Origin: Jidongwangia harbinensis
GTDB taxonomy: Bacteria; Actinomycetota; Actinomycetes; Mycobacteriales; Micromonosporaceae
Reading direction: 5' to 3'
DNA: 64,000 bases
Assembly: GCF_020216025.1 (NCBI RefSeq)
Contig: NZ_JAIWNC010000006.1
Coordinates: 62,001 to 126,000 of the forward strand
Made by a program: the position numbers and the translations under genes. Each line of letters begins with the position of its first letter. Position 1 is the first letter of the stretch. Below, in pieces: positions 11,088 to 18,666 of the stretch. The notes beneath the pieces are model-generated. The model was given only the letters and a program-made list of their open reading frames with translations. It was not told the origin of the DNA and did not search any database.

Positions 11088-11118
11088 GAAAGAGGCTTAG
11101 AAGATTCGATTCTTTCGG
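11088..11118 (+). promoter_or_regulatory. 31-bp shared element, copy B (GAAAGAGnCTTA-N10-TTCTTTCGG)
   Basis: Matches the element at 13777 in every fixed position: GAAAGAG, one variable base, CTTA, ten variable bases, TTCTTTCGG. It ends 59 nt before the GTG of the G5/Excalibur gene, against 60 nt for the other copy. The arms GAAAGA/TCTTTC form an inverted repeat. Likely a common promoter or activator/repressor site. Confidence 0.6.
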
Positions 11119-11177
11119 CGGCGGGTACCGGCCGATCGACCGATCTGCCCGGTGAACCGGACGCCGACACTGAGCCG

Positions 11178-11900
11178 GTGACGAATCAGACACCGCACCA
11201 CCCGGGCCCCGGCGGGGGCTTCTGGTCGCGCCGCACGCCGTTGCAGCGGGTCGGTCTCCTCTTCGCCGCGGTGCTCCTGCCGTGCTGCGGTGGGCTCACG
11301 CTGATCGGCGCCCTGGCCGGTGAGCCGGACCGGGTCGAGCAGGTCGCCCCGGCTCCGGACCGGCAGCTCGCCGCGGCCGATCCCACCACCCCGGCGGACC
11401 CGGGCCCCGCGACCGCGGCCACCGCGGCCGCGACGCCGTCGGCCGGGCCGGCCACCGCGTCCCCCACCGAGGAGGTGGCCGCGCCGGTCGTGCAGAAGCG
11501 CACCGTGGTCGAGCGCACGTCGATCGCCTACCGGACCCGCAAGGTCGACGACAGCTCCCTGGACAAGGGCGAGACGCGGGTACGGACCGCGGGTGTGCGC
11601 GGCGTCCGCACGCTGACCTACGAGGTGACCGTCACCGACGGCGAGCAGACGGACCGGCGGCTGGTGCGTTCCGAGGTGACCCGGAAGCCGGTCACCAAGG
11701 TGGTGGCGGTCGGCACCCGGACCGACTCCGGCGGAGACTGCCGGTCCGGATACCGCCCGTGCGTGCCGATCGCCAGCGACGTGGACTGTGCGGGCGGCAG
11801 CGGCGACGGGCCGGAGTACGTGAGCGGCCCGATCCGGGTCACCGGCAGCGATCCCTACGACCTGGACCGGGACGGTGACGGGATCGCCTGCGACGACTGA
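11178..11900 (+). CDS. Membrane-anchored G5 plus Excalibur calcium-binding protein
   Basis: Exported protein of about 240 aa, probably cell-wall associated. One membrane segment (about residues 24-45) is followed by an Ala/Pro/Thr linker to about 100, then a G5 domain (residues ~110-185) containing VDDSSLDKGETRVRTAG and LTYEVTVTDG. The C-terminus is an Excalibur motif, [13 protein letters not shown], which binds calcium in related extracellular proteins. G5 domains occur in wall-acting enzymes and may bind N-acetylglucosamine. The GTG start has only a weak upstream GAG. It is preceded by the 31-bp element shared with the small membrane protein gene 2.7 kb away. Its end overlaps the convergent gene on the other strand by 46 bp. 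Confidence 0.85.
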   Translation: MTNQTPHHPGPGGGFWSRRTPLQRVGLLFAAVLLPCCGGLTLIGALAGEPDRVEQVAPAPDRQLAAADPTTPADPGPATAATAAATPSAGPATASPTEEVAAPVVQKRTVVERTSIAYRTRKVDDSSLDKGETRVRTAGVRGVRTLTYEVTVTDGEQTDRRLVRSEVTRKPVTKVVAVGTRTDSGGDCRSGYRPCVPIASDVDCAGGSGDGPEYVSGPIRVTGSDPYDLDRDGDGIACDD

Positions 11901-12229
11901 GTGCGCTGGTCGGGCGCCTGCACCTTGGCCCGGGCGATGCGGTCCGCGGTCAGCCGGTAGGTCGAGGCGCGCAGCAGTTCCTCCGGGGCACGGTGGCGTC
12001 CGTGCGGGTCGAGGCCGATGGGGGCACGTGGCTGCGGGGCGGGGGCGGCGGGGGCCGGTTCCGCGGCGGCCGGCGGGGACGTGACCGTTTCCGCCGGGGA
12101 GGGCGGAAGCGGTCCGCGCGGGGATGCGGCGGTGCCGCGGCCGCTGGCCCAGTAGACGCCGCACGCCGCGAAGACGGCCGCGGCTACGGCGCCGAGGCCG
12201 AACAGGATGTCGGTCGATGTGAGATCCAT
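11855..12229 (-). CDS. Small single-pass membrane protein, unknown function
   Basis: Not recognised. The 124-aa product begins with a short polar stretch and one membrane helix (about residues 9-31, [20 protein letters not shown]), followed by a Pro/Ala-rich linker. A more conserved-looking charged C-terminal half follows ([20 protein letters not shown]). There is no Shine-Dalgarno site; TACTTT lies seven bases before the ATG, fitting a leaderless transcript. The gene overlaps the 3' end of the G5/Excalibur gene and is divergent from the chemoreceptor gene. Confidence 0.6.
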   Translation of the reverse strand: MDLTSTDILFGLGAVAAAVFAACGVYWASGRGTAASPRGPLPPSPAETVTSPPAAAEPAPAAPAPQPRAPIGLDPHGRHRAPEELLRASTYRLTADRIARAKVQAPDQRTQSSQAIPSPSRSRS

Positions 12230-12236
12230 GACGCTT

Positions 12237-12242
12237 AAAGTA
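12237..12242 (-). promoter_or_regulatory. Leaderless -10 box TACTTT
   Basis: TACTTT on the minus strand, seven nt before the ATG at 12229; no ribosome-binding site is present. Confidence 0.5.
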
Positions 12243-12509
12243 ACTTTGCCGGGCTGTCCAGTAACCCTACGTGCGGGTCCCGGTCGCAGGCAGGCGTCGA
12301 CCGGGGTCGAACCCTTCAGCCGAATCCGTTCGAGGGATGCCGATGGGGTGACGGCGTCCCGGTGCACGGGGGTGTCGCCCAAGCGGACGACGCCCGCTAG
12401 GGCCGGTCGCTCCGTACCCGTCACCACCGGGCCCTCCGGACGTTGTTCCGCAATTTGGGCGGAAATTCGCTTACCCGGCGGTGTCGCCCCCTCAGGTCGG
12501 GAGTGGCAC

Positions 12510-12525
12510 GTCCGATACGTCGGAC
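12510..12525. promoter_or_regulatory. Inverted repeat upstream of chemoreceptor
   Basis: GTCCGA, four-base spacer TACG, TCGGAC; perfect six-base arms, ending about 10 nt before the ribosome-binding site. Could be an operator or a 5'-UTR hairpin. The rest of the ~300-bp gap (12243-12545) shows nothing else I can name. Confidence 0.45.
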
Positions 12526-12545
12526 AGCGACCGCCAGGAGGAACT

Positions 12546-13733
12546 ATGTTCACGCTGCTCGACCGGCTGCCCACCAAGCCGCGTACCGGCCTCGCCCTGC
12601 TCAGCCTTGCCGGTGGCCTGGTCGGGCTCGGGTTCTACGCCCGTTCGGTGGCCGGTTCCGCGGCCGCCGCGTCGCCGGCCGGCTCGGCGGCGCGGGCCGA
12701 TCTGGAGGCGCTGGCCGGCCTGCTGCTGTGGGCGCCGGCTGCGCTCGCCGTGTTCGGCGTGCTCCTGCAGGTGTCGGTGCAGGTCAGCATCGTCCGGGTG
12801 CTCCGGATCGACGCCGAGGTGATCGAGTCGGCGGCGGACGGCGACCTGAGCCGGCGCATGCCGGTCGTGGGCGAGGACGAGCTGGGTCAGATGGCAGTCG
12901 CCTACAACGCCATGATGGACCGGATGCAGCACACCGTGGACGGGATCCGCCGGGCGGTCGGCGAGGTCGCCACGTCGGCCGGTGGGCTGGAGCACGCGAG
13001 CACCACGATGACCCGGGCCGCCGAGGCGACGGCCCTGGAGCTGGAGACGGTGGCGGTGTCGGCCCGGCGTACCAGCGACGAGGTCGAGGCGATCGCCGAG
13101 GGCACCCAGCAGATGCGCCACGCCATCGCGGAGATCAGCACGAACACCTCCGAGGTGTCGCGGACCGCCGACCAGGCGGTGACCGGCGCCGCGCAGGCGT
13201 CGCAGAACGTGGGCCGGCTGTACGAGTCCAGCCAGCACATCAGCGAGGTCCTCAAGACCATCACCGCGATCGCCGCGCAGACCAACCTGCTGGCGCTCAA
13301 CGCCACCATCGAGGCGGCCCGGGCCGGGGAGGCCGGGCGCGGGTTCGCCATCGTGGCCGGCGAGGTGAAGGTGCTGGCCCAGTCGACCGCCGACGCCACC
13401 GAGGAGATCGCCCGCCGGATCGAGGAGATCCAGCAGGTCACCAACGAGGCGGTCACCGCGGTGGGCGGTTTCACCGACGTGATCGGATCGATCGCCGAGC
13501 ACCAGCTCACCATCGCCGCGGCGGTGGAGGAGCAGACCGCCACCACCGGCGCGATGGTGCACGGCGCGAGCACGGTCAGCTCCGGCGCGGAGCAGATCAA
13601 CCGGGCGATCGGCACGGTGAGCGGCGCGGCCGAGCAGGTTCGCGGCGCCGCCGGGGAGACCCGCCGGGCGGTGGCCGAGCTGACCGGCACCGCGCGCCGG
13701 CTGGGCGACCTGGTCGCGGCGTTCCGCTCCTGA
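12546..13733 (+). CDS. Methyl-accepting chemotaxis protein with minimal sensor
   Basis: Chemoreceptor of 395 aa. Two membrane segments (about residues 17-35 and 56-82) enclose only ~20 residues, so there is no room for a periplasmic-type ligand domain. A HAMP domain (about 85-140, [17 protein letters not shown]) leads to the signalling coiled coil. The conserved hairpin tip is [20 protein letters not shown] followed by [17 protein letters not shown], which contacts CheA/CheW in known systems. AGGAGG six bases before the ATG fixes the start. It suggests a swimming stage, as in zoosporic actinomycetes. No cheA, cheW or flagellar genes lie in the window, so partners are encoded elsewhere. Confidence 0.95.
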   Translation: MFTLLDRLPTKPRTGLALLSLAGGLVGLGFYARSVAGSAAAASPAGSAARADLEALAGLLLWAPAALAVFGVLLQVSVQVSIVRVLRIDAEVIESAADGDLSRRMPVVGEDELGQMAVAYNAMMDRMQHTVDGIRRAVGEVATSAGGLEHASTTMTRAAEATALELETVAVSARRTSDEVEAIAEGTQQMRHAIAEISTNTSEVSRTADQAVTGAAQASQNVGRLYESSQHISEVLKTITAIAAQTNLLALNATIEAARAGEAGRGFAIVAGEVKVLAQSTADATEEIARRIEEIQQVTNEAVTAVGGFTDVIGSIAEHQLTIAAAVEEQTATTGAMVHGASTVSSGAEQINRAIGTVSGAAEQVRGAAGETRRAVAELTGTARRLGDLVAAFRS

Positions 13734-13776
13734 GCCCGGAAGGGTCCAACGAGGGGACCGCCCGCCCGGATGTCCC

Positions 13777-13807
13777 GAAAGAGTCTTAAACTTTTTGCTT
13801 CTTTCGG
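13777..13807 (+). promoter_or_regulatory. 31-bp shared element, copy A (GAAAGAGnCTTA-N10-TTCTTTCGG)
   Basis: Second copy of the element at 11088. Here the inverted arms extend to CCGAAAGA/TCTTTCGG (13775-13782 and 13800-13807). It ends 60 nt before the ATG of the small membrane protein. Confidence 0.6.
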
Positions 13808-13867
13808 TTGACGCTGTCGCCGGTTCGGCTGATCACGACCGGCGGCGGGCGGCGAAAACTTGAAGGT

Positions 13868-14095
13868 ATGACGGAAGAGCAGCCGGCGTCGTGGTTCGAC
13901 GAGCCGGTCGCCCAGGGCCGGTCGCCACTGCGGCAGCGGGACACGGCGGCCGTGGTGGTGTCGGCCGTGCTGCTGTTCTGCCTGACCCTGTTGCTGATCG
14001 TCGGCGCGCTGGCGAGCGGCGGGGCCCGGGACGGCACGGAGCCGGAGCCGCCGGGCAGCGCGGCTCCGTCCGGTGCGGTGTCGCCGAAGGACTGA
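13868..14095 (+). CDS. Small single-pass membrane protein, unknown function
   Basis: Not recognised. The 75-aa product has an acidic, Trp-containing N-terminus (about 27 residues), one membrane helix (about residues 29-50, AVVVSAVLLFCLTLLLIVGA) and a short Pro/Ser-rich exterior tail. The ATG at 13868 was chosen over an in-frame ATG at 13808 because the shorter form gives a normal membrane protein and has a GAAGG just upstream. The same 31-bp element as in front of the G5/Excalibur gene lies upstream at matched distance, so the two are probably co-regulated. Confidence 0.65.
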   Translation: MTEEQPASWFDEPVAQGRSPLRQRDTAAVVVSAVLLFCLTLLLIVGALASGGARDGTEPEPPGSAAPSGAVSPKD

Positions 14096-14118
14096 TCGCT
14101 CGCCGCGCACCGACCGGA

Positions 14119-14124
14119 TAGCTT
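14119..14124 (+). promoter_or_regulatory. Leaderless -10 box TAGCTT
   Basis: Six nt before the ATG of the methyltransferase gene; no ribosome-binding site lies between. Confidence 0.55.
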
Positions 14125-14130
14125 GCTGGG

Positions 14131-14898
14131 ATGACGCAGATCTTCGGTCCGGTCGCCGGGATGTACGACGATGTCCGCCCCGGCTACCCGGACGTGGTGC
14201 GGGACGCGATCGTCGACTACCACGGCGGCACCCCGGAGTCCGTCGCCGAGCTCGGTGCCGGCACCGGCAAGGGCACCGAACTGCTGACCGGTCTCGGCGC
14301 GCCGGTCACCTGCATCGAGCCGGACCCGCTGATGGCGGACGTACTGGCGGACAAGTTCCCGCAGGTCGAGGTGGTGCGCGCGACGTTCGAGCGGTGGACG
14401 CCGCCGCCCGGCGGAGTGAGCCTGATCGGCTGTGCGCTGGCCTGGCACTGGCTCGACCCGGAAACCCGCAACCGGCGCGCGCACGACGCGCTCACCCCGG
14501 GCGGCACCCTGGCCGTCTTCGGCCACACCTACGGGTACGCCGACCCGGCCGAGTCCGCCGCCATCGAGCGCGTCATCCACGGCGTCGACTCCACCGTCAC
14601 CGCCCGCGCCGAGCACTGGATCCTCGACGACGTGCGGCAGAGCGCGGTCTTCGCCGACGTGCGGGAGCAGGTCTGGCACACCTACCCGGTCTTCAGCAAG
14701 CGGCGTTATCTGCGGCTGATGCAGACGTTCTCGCCGTTCCGCCGGCGCCCGCCCGAGCAGCAGCGGGCCGCGCTCGACGGCCTCGACCAGGTGGTCGGCG
14801 ACCAGATCACGCTGGACCTGGTCACCACGCTGGTGCTGGCCCGGTCGTCGCGGGTGGACGGTACGCCTGCACCAGGAACCGGTGCGCCTGGACGGTGA
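14131..14898 (+). CDS. Class I SAM-dependent methyltransferase
   Basis: Soluble methyltransferase of 255 aa with a Rossmann-type SAM fold. Motif I is AELGAGTGKGT (about residues 34-44), the acidic ribose-binding residue is in CIEPDPLM, and a small loop CALAWHWLD stands at motif IV. The N-terminal MYDDVRPGYPD is typical of the Methyltransf_11/UbiE-like group, whose substrates vary widely, so none is assigned. The transcript appears leaderless. The last ~77 bp run antisense to the end of another methyltransferase gene; the tail after LVLARSS is likely non-conserved. Confidence 0.85.
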   Translation: MTQIFGPVAGMYDDVRPGYPDVVRDAIVDYHGGTPESVAELGAGTGKGTELLTGLGAPVTCIEPDPLMADVLADKFPQVEVVRATFERWTPPPGGVSLIGCALAWHWLDPETRNRRAHDALTPGGTLAVFGHTYGYADPAESAAIERVIHGVDSTVTARAEHWILDDVRQSAVFADVREQVWHTYPVFSKRRYLRLMQTFSPFRRRPPEQQRAALDGLDQVVGDQITLDLVTTLVLARSSRVDGTPAPGTGAPGR

Positions 14899-15595
14899 AG
14901 TGGCCCTCGGTCCGGATGATCGCGTCCAGCCGGCGCAACGCCCGTTCGTACCGCTGCGGGTCGAAGTCGCGGACCTGCCACGGCACCGCCCGCAACTGGT
15001 AGACGATCGCTCCCACATCGTGGAAGGCGAGGGTCGGGCGCTCCTCGCGTACGTCCGTCACCGCCAGCCCGGCCGCCTCCAGATCGGCGACCGCGACCTC
15101 GGCCGTCCAGCGTTTCGGGTGTGGCGCGGGCGCGCCCAGCGCCGCGTTCAACTCGGCCAGGTCGTCGCTGCCGACCTGCTGGCTCAGCAGTGTCCCGCCC
15201 GGCCGGAGCAGCCGGGCCACGTCCTCGGCGGGCAGCCGGCCGTGCCGGCTCAGCACCACGTCGAACTCCTCCTCGCCGCCGGGCAGCTCGGTCACCACGG
15301 ACACGCCGTACGGTGCCAGGCGGTCCCGGGCGACCGGCACGTTCGGCGTCCAGCTCTCCACCGCGACCGTGTGCGGCGGCAGCGGCGACAGCTCGACCAG
15401 CAACTCGCCGCCGCCGGTGTCCAGGTCCAGCAGGCTGGTGGCGCGCCGCAGCAGCGGACGGGCGAGTTCCGGGTACGACCAGGACGGCTGGGTGCCGTCC
15501 GCGCGGCCGTCCAGCCAGGCGAACTCCCAACCCGGCACGGGTACGCCGACGGCGGCACCGACGAGGTCCTCGTACGGTGGCCCGATCTGCGTCAT
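14822..15595 (-). CDS. SAM-dependent methyltransferase-like protein
   Basis: Protein of 257 aa with a methyltransferase fold. Motif I is the variant LLDLDTGGGELL (about residues 54-65); FDVVLSRHGRLP and RLLRPGGTLLSQQVG fill motifs IV and V. The C-terminal half includes LAFHDVGAIVYQLRAVPW, a signature of a common actinobacterial group of unknown substrate. TACCGT six nt before the ATG supports a leaderless start. Its final ~26 codons overlap the convergent methyltransferase gene. Confidence 0.82.
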   Translation of the reverse strand: MTQIGPPYEDLVGAAVGVPVPGWEFAWLDGRADGTQPSWSYPELARPLLRRATSLLDLDTGGGELLVELSPLPPHTVAVESWTPNVPVARDRLAPYGVSVVTELPGGEEEFDVVLSRHGRLPAEDVARLLRPGGTLLSQQVGSDDLAELNAALGAPAPHPKRWTAEVAVADLEAAGLAVTDVREERPTLAFHDVGAIVYQLRAVPWQVRDFDPQRYERALRRLDAIIRTEGHFTVQAHRFLVQAYRPPATTGPAPAW

Positions 15596-15601
15596 GGCCC
15601 G

Positions 15602-15607
15602 ACGGTA
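15602..15607 (-). promoter_or_regulatory. Leaderless -10 box TACCGT
   Basis: Minus-strand TACCGT, six nt before the ATG at 15595. Confidence 0.5.
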
Positions 15608-15710
15608 ACCACCGGACGGCCGTTCCGGCGACGCGGTTGTGCGTGTTCCACAGCACGCTTGAGTATCTGTACCGATGCCGCCGTGCCGCCGCTGCGGCAG
15701 GCTCATCGGC

Positions 15711-15977
15711 ATGCGTGTACGTCTGTTCCTGATGGGTGTCCTGGTGGTCGCGTCGACCGCGGCCTGTGCCGACCAACGGATCTGCGGGTCCGACGAGTAC
15801 CCGGTCAAGGCGGTGGGCAACACCACCGGCGCGGCCTGTGTGCCGGAGGGCGAGGAACCGCCGGCCGGCTACGTGAAGTATCCCGAGGGCAAGGTCCCGG
15901 AGCGGGTCGGCGACGAGTGGGACCGGTACTGGAGTTCGGTGGTCGTCGACGAGAAGGGCGCGGTGGTCAGCGGGTGA
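15711..15977 (+). CDS. Small lipoprotein, SCO0607-like
   Basis: Exported lipoprotein of 88 aa. The signal peptide starts MRVRLFLMGVLVVASTAAC, with a slightly weak lipobox (TAAC, Cys at residue 19). The mature part contains ICGSDEYPVKAVGN, GEEPPAGYVKYPEGKVP and DEWDRYW, which I recall from the SCO0607 family of actinobacterial lipoproteins, function unknown. An in-frame ATG at 15675 would add 12 residues containing two extra Cys ahead of the signal peptide and is less likely. Downstream lies the end of the ArsR gene on the opposite strand. Confidence 0.7.
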   Translation: MRVRLFLMGVLVVASTAACADQRICGSDEYPVKAVGNTTGAACVPEGEEPPAGYVKYPEGKVPERVGDEWDRYWSSVVVDEKGAVVSG

Positions 15978-16035
15978 GCGCGGGCCCGATCCGCCGAGCA
16001 GGGCCGGCCAGTGAACTGCTCGCATTCGTTGCTGT

Positions 16036-16371
16036 TCACGGTCGGTTCCCTTCGGGTTCGTCCTCGATCAGGTCGCGGAGTGCGGTCAGGCGGGTACGCC
16101 AGTACCGCTCGAACGGGTGTAGCCAGTCGTTGACCGTGGCCAGCGGCTCGGCGGTCAGCCGGTAGTAGCGGTGCCGGCCGCGCCGCTCCTCGGTGACCAG
16201 GTGCGCGGCGCGCAGCACGGCCAGGTGTTCGGACACGGCCGGCCGGCTCAACGCGAACCGTCCGGCCAGGTCGCCGGCCGGGCGAGGGCCGTCGCGCAGC
16301 GCTTCCAGCAGGTGGCGGCGCACCGGATTGGCGAGCGCGCCGAAGACGTCGACTTCCGGCATGCCGACCAT
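16036..16371 (-). CDS. ArsR-family winged-helix repressor
   Basis: DNA-binding repressor of 111 aa. The helix-turn-helix is seen in ALANPVRRHLLEALRDGP and LSRPAVSEHLAVLRAAHLV (about residues 42-60), followed by the wing EERRGRHRYYRL. There are no Cys metal ligands, so it belongs to the non-metal group often controlling neighbouring enzymes. The start is either the ATG at 16371 or the one at 16362. It is divergent from a pterin dehydratase/VOC fusion, and a perfect inverted repeat lies directly before its start codon, arguing for autoregulation and joint control of the neighbour. Confidence 0.9.
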   Translation of the reverse strand: MVGMPEVDVFGALANPVRRHLLEALRDGPRPAGDLAGRFALSRPAVSEHLAVLRAAHLVTEERRGRHRYYRLTAEPLATVNDWLHPFERYWRTRLTALRDLIEDEPEGNRP

Positions 16372-16376
16372 GATGC

Positions 16377-16392
16377 GTCGGAAATCTCCGAC
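16377..16392. promoter_or_regulatory. ArsR operator candidate
   Basis: GTCGGA, spacer AATC, TCCGAC: perfect six-base arms in the 73-bp divergent gap between the ArsR gene and the pterin dehydratase fusion, five bases before the repressor ATG. Confidence 0.65.
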
Positions 16393-16444
16393 GTGTCAGC
16401 CGCCCCGAGTTTCGCACCGGCGGCCGGTGCGCGAGCATGGGTGG

Positions 16445-17110
16445 ATGACCAAGTTGACCGGACGTCAGGTCGCCGACGAGCGGCTGGACGGGTGGACGTA
16501 CCTGCTCGGCGGCCTGCAGACCCGCATCCGTACCGCGGACTTCGCCGCCGGGCTGGCGCTGGTGAACGCGATCGGCGCGATCGCCGAGGAGCTGGACCAC
16601 CATCCCGACCTGGACCTGCGCTACACCCACCTGGACATCAGGCTGACCAGCCACGACGTCGGCGCGGTCACCGGCCGGGACGTCCGGCTGGCCCGCCGGA
16701 TCTCCGCCGTCGCCGCCGAGCACGCAGCGAGCCCGGAGCGGGCCGGCGTCTCCCGGCTCGAACTCGCCCTGGACAGCCCGGCGTTCGCCAAGGTGCTGCC
16801 GTTCTGGGGCGCGGTTCTGGCCATGGAGCCCCGGTCCGGGCCCGACCTCGGCGACGAACTGCGCGACCCGTTCGGCGCCCTGCCGGTGGTGTGGTTCCAG
16901 GAGTCCGGTGACACCGAGCCGCGCCAGCGCTGGCACCCGGACGTCTGGGTGGACCCCGCCGAGGTCCAGCCGCGCATCTCCGCCGCGCTCGCCGCCGGCG
17001 GCACCCTGGTCAGCGACGCCGAGGCGCCGAGCTTCTGGGTGCTGGCCGACCCGGACGGCAACCGGGTCTGCCTGTGCACCTGGCAGGAGCGTGATCCCGG
17101 CAGCGCGTGA
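16445..17110 (+). CDS. Pterin-4a-carbinolamine dehydratase fused to VOC domain
   Basis: Protein of 221 aa with two domains. Residues ~1-98 are a 4a-hydroxytetrahydrobiopterin dehydratase, with the signature ELDHHPDLDLRYTHLDIRLTSHD carried by residues ~43-65. Residues ~103-218 form a vicinal-oxygen-chelate (glyoxalase-like) half, with VVWFQES, HPDVWVD and VLADPDGNRVCLC. The classical dehydratase recycles pterin cofactor for aromatic amino acid hydroxylases, but no hydroxylase gene is nearby. The VOC part may act as a sensor or a second enzyme. The start has GGTGG next to it. Probably repressed by the divergent ArsR protein through the shared inverted repeat. Confidence 0.88.
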   Translation: MTKLTGRQVADERLDGWTYLLGGLQTRIRTADFAAGLALVNAIGAIAEELDHHPDLDLRYTHLDIRLTSHDVGAVTGRDVRLARRISAVAAEHAASPERAGVSRLELALDSPAFAKVLPFWGAVLAMEPRSGPDLGDELRDPFGALPVVWFQESGDTEPRQRWHPDVWVDPAEVQPRISAALAAGGTLVSDAEAPSFWVLADPDGNRVCLCTWQERDPGSA

Positions 17111-17120
17111 CCGTGACCTC

Positions 17121-17126
17121 TACGCT
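17121..17126 (+). promoter_or_regulatory. Leaderless -10 box TACGCT
   Basis: TACGCT, six nt before the ATG at 17133, located right after the stop codon of the dehydratase fusion gene. Confidence 0.55.
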
Positions 17127-17132
17127 GGGTTC

Positions 17133-17582
17133 ATGTTGGTGGCGAGGAAGCCGAGCATGTGGCGGAACCGGTACGAGGTCGCGGTCGACGACCGGCCGCT
17201 GGCGGCGTGGGACAGCAACGTGTGGAAGAGCGGCGGCACCGCGGAGGTGGCCGGCCGGCGCTACCCGGTGCGCGGCAACCTCTGGGGCAACCGGTTCACC
17301 ATGGCCGACGAGTCCGGCGCGCCGATCGCCGCGGCGGACCGGGTCGGCCGCCGGAAATGGACCGTCGAGTCGGCCGGCCGGACGTACCAGTTCCGCCGAA
17401 AGTCGTGGTGGAACGGCACCCAGGAGCTGTACGCCGACGACAACCGGATCGGTTACGTGAAGCGGGTCAGCGCCTGGCGCAGCGACGTCGCGGCCGACCT
17501 GCCCGGGCTGCCGGTACCGGTTCAGGTGTTCGTGCTCGGCGTGGTCATCGCGATGTGGGACGCCGAGAACACGGGCGGCTGA
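17133..17582 (+). CDS. Conserved-looking hypothetical protein, LURP-one/tubby-like appearance
   Basis: Not firmly recognised. The 149-aa product is rich in beta-strand residues with repeating W/R/Y patterns (MWRNRYEVAVDDRPLAAWD, RRKWTVESAGRTYQFRRK) and ends in a hydrophobic helix (LPVPVQVFVLGVVIAMWDAE). This resembles LURP-one-related or tubby-type barrels with a buried central helix, a fold with few known functions. It has its own leaderless-type promoter 10 nt past the previous gene. Confidence 0.7.
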   Translation: MLVARKPSMWRNRYEVAVDDRPLAAWDSNVWKSGGTAEVAGRRYPVRGNLWGNRFTMADESGAPIAAADRVGRRKWTVESAGRTYQFRRKSWWNGTQELYADDNRIGYVKRVSAWRSDVAADLPGLPVPVQVFVLGVVIAMWDAENTGG

Positions 17583-17589
17583 CCGGCGG

Positions 17590-18654
17590 TCACGCCGTCA
17601 GGTAGGCCAGCGTCTCCGCGATGAACGACGGCTTGTGCCGCATCGTCGCGCGCCCCACCGACAGCTCCACCCGCTGCACCGCCGGATCCCCGGTCGCCAC
17701 CGCCTGCGGCCACACCCAGAACGCGGACTCCTCGGCGAGCCGCTTCGCCTGCGCCGCGTACCGGTCCGCGGTGGTGGACAGCAGCAGGTGCATCATCGGC
17801 GTCTGCGGCGGATCCGGCACCACCCGCACCGTGGGCACGTCCGCCAGCGCCCGCGCGACCGCGCGGGTGTACTCCATCCGGGCCGGCATCTCGGCCAGCG
17901 CCGCCGGCAGCAGGTGCAACGCCGAACCCGCGCCCGGCCAGAGCGCGTACAGCGTGCCGCCGAGCCGGTGCCGCCACTCCCGGACCTGCGCCACGTCGTC
18001 GGCCGGACCGGCCACACAGCAGCCGGGCAGTGCGCCGACGCCCTTGTAGAACGACACGTAGACGGTGTCGAACAGCGCCGCGATCTCGTCCGGCGAACGC
18101 TCGTATCCGGCCGCCGCCTCCCACAACCGGGCGCCGTCGAGGTGCACGGCCGCGCCCCGCCCGCGGGCCCAGTCGGTCTGCGCCACCAGGGCGTCCCAGC
18201 CCGGCATCTGACCGCCCAGGTCGCGCTGCGGCAACTCCAGCACCAGCGCGGCGACCGGCTCCGCCACCGACGTCAGGTCGTCCAGCGTGAGCAGCGAGTC
18301 CGGGCCGCCCGCCGCGCGGCCGACCAGTTGGTGCAGGCGCGCGTACGCCTCGCTCTCGTGCACGGCGAGATGACAGTACGGATGCCAGACCACGGTGCGG
18401 CTGGTCCGGCGGTCGGCGTGCACCCGCAGCGTGGCGGCCTGGGCCATGGTGCCGCTGGGCAGGAACACCGCGGCCGGCTTGCCGAGCAGGTCGGCCACGT
18501 AGCTTTCCAGCTCGGCGACCACGCCGCCGTCGCCGTACATGTCGGGTTCCAGGTCGGCCGAGATCGAGGGCAGGACATCGGCCGGCCGGAACAGCCCGTT
18601 CGCCTGGAACGTGTCGGTGCAGGCGGCCCGCCGAGCCCTGATCTCGTCATTCAC
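17590..18654 (-). CDS. PLP-dependent threonine aldolase/beta-eliminating lyase family
   Basis: Soluble fold-type I PLP enzyme of 354 aa. Low-specificity threonine aldolases cleave L-threonine to glycine and acetaldehyde. The active-site lysine is in FYKGVGALPGC (about residue 205), the cofactor-binding Asp in AAVHLDGARLWEAA, and the N-terminal YGDGGVVAELE is typical. The start is a GTG; an ATG four bases away is out of frame. It lies 12 nt after the MerR-clamp fusion gene, so it is co-transcribed with it. Exact substrate uncertain, since the family includes lyases acting on other beta-hydroxy amino acids. Confidence 0.88.
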   Translation of the reverse strand: MNDEIRARRAACTDTFQANGLFRPADVLPSISADLEPDMYGDGGVVAELESYVADLLGKPAAVFLPSGTMAQAATLRVHADRRTSRTVVWHPYCHLAVHESEAYARLHQLVGRAAGGPDSLLTLDDLTSVAEPVAALVLELPQRDLGGQMPGWDALVAQTDWARGRGAAVHLDGARLWEAAAGYERSPDEIAALFDTVYVSFYKGVGALPGCCVAGPADDVAQVREWRHRLGGTLYALWPGAGSALHLLPAALAEMPARMEYTRAVARALADVPTVRVVPDPPQTPMMHLLLSTTADRYAAQAKRLAEESAFWVWPQAVATGDPAVQRVELSVGRATMRHKPSFIAETLAYLTA

Positions 18655-18666
18655 CCGGCCAGTGTG

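Noticed and set aside
12298..12330. Possible tRNA T-arm (GGGTTCGACCCC on the minus strand)
   Set aside because: Five-base stem around the loop does not pair and no acceptor, D or anticodon arms can be built.
12243..12545. c-di-GMP riboswitch upstream of the chemoreceptor
   Set aside because: I could not find the conserved GEMM core or a matching three-way fold, only a six-base inverted repeat.
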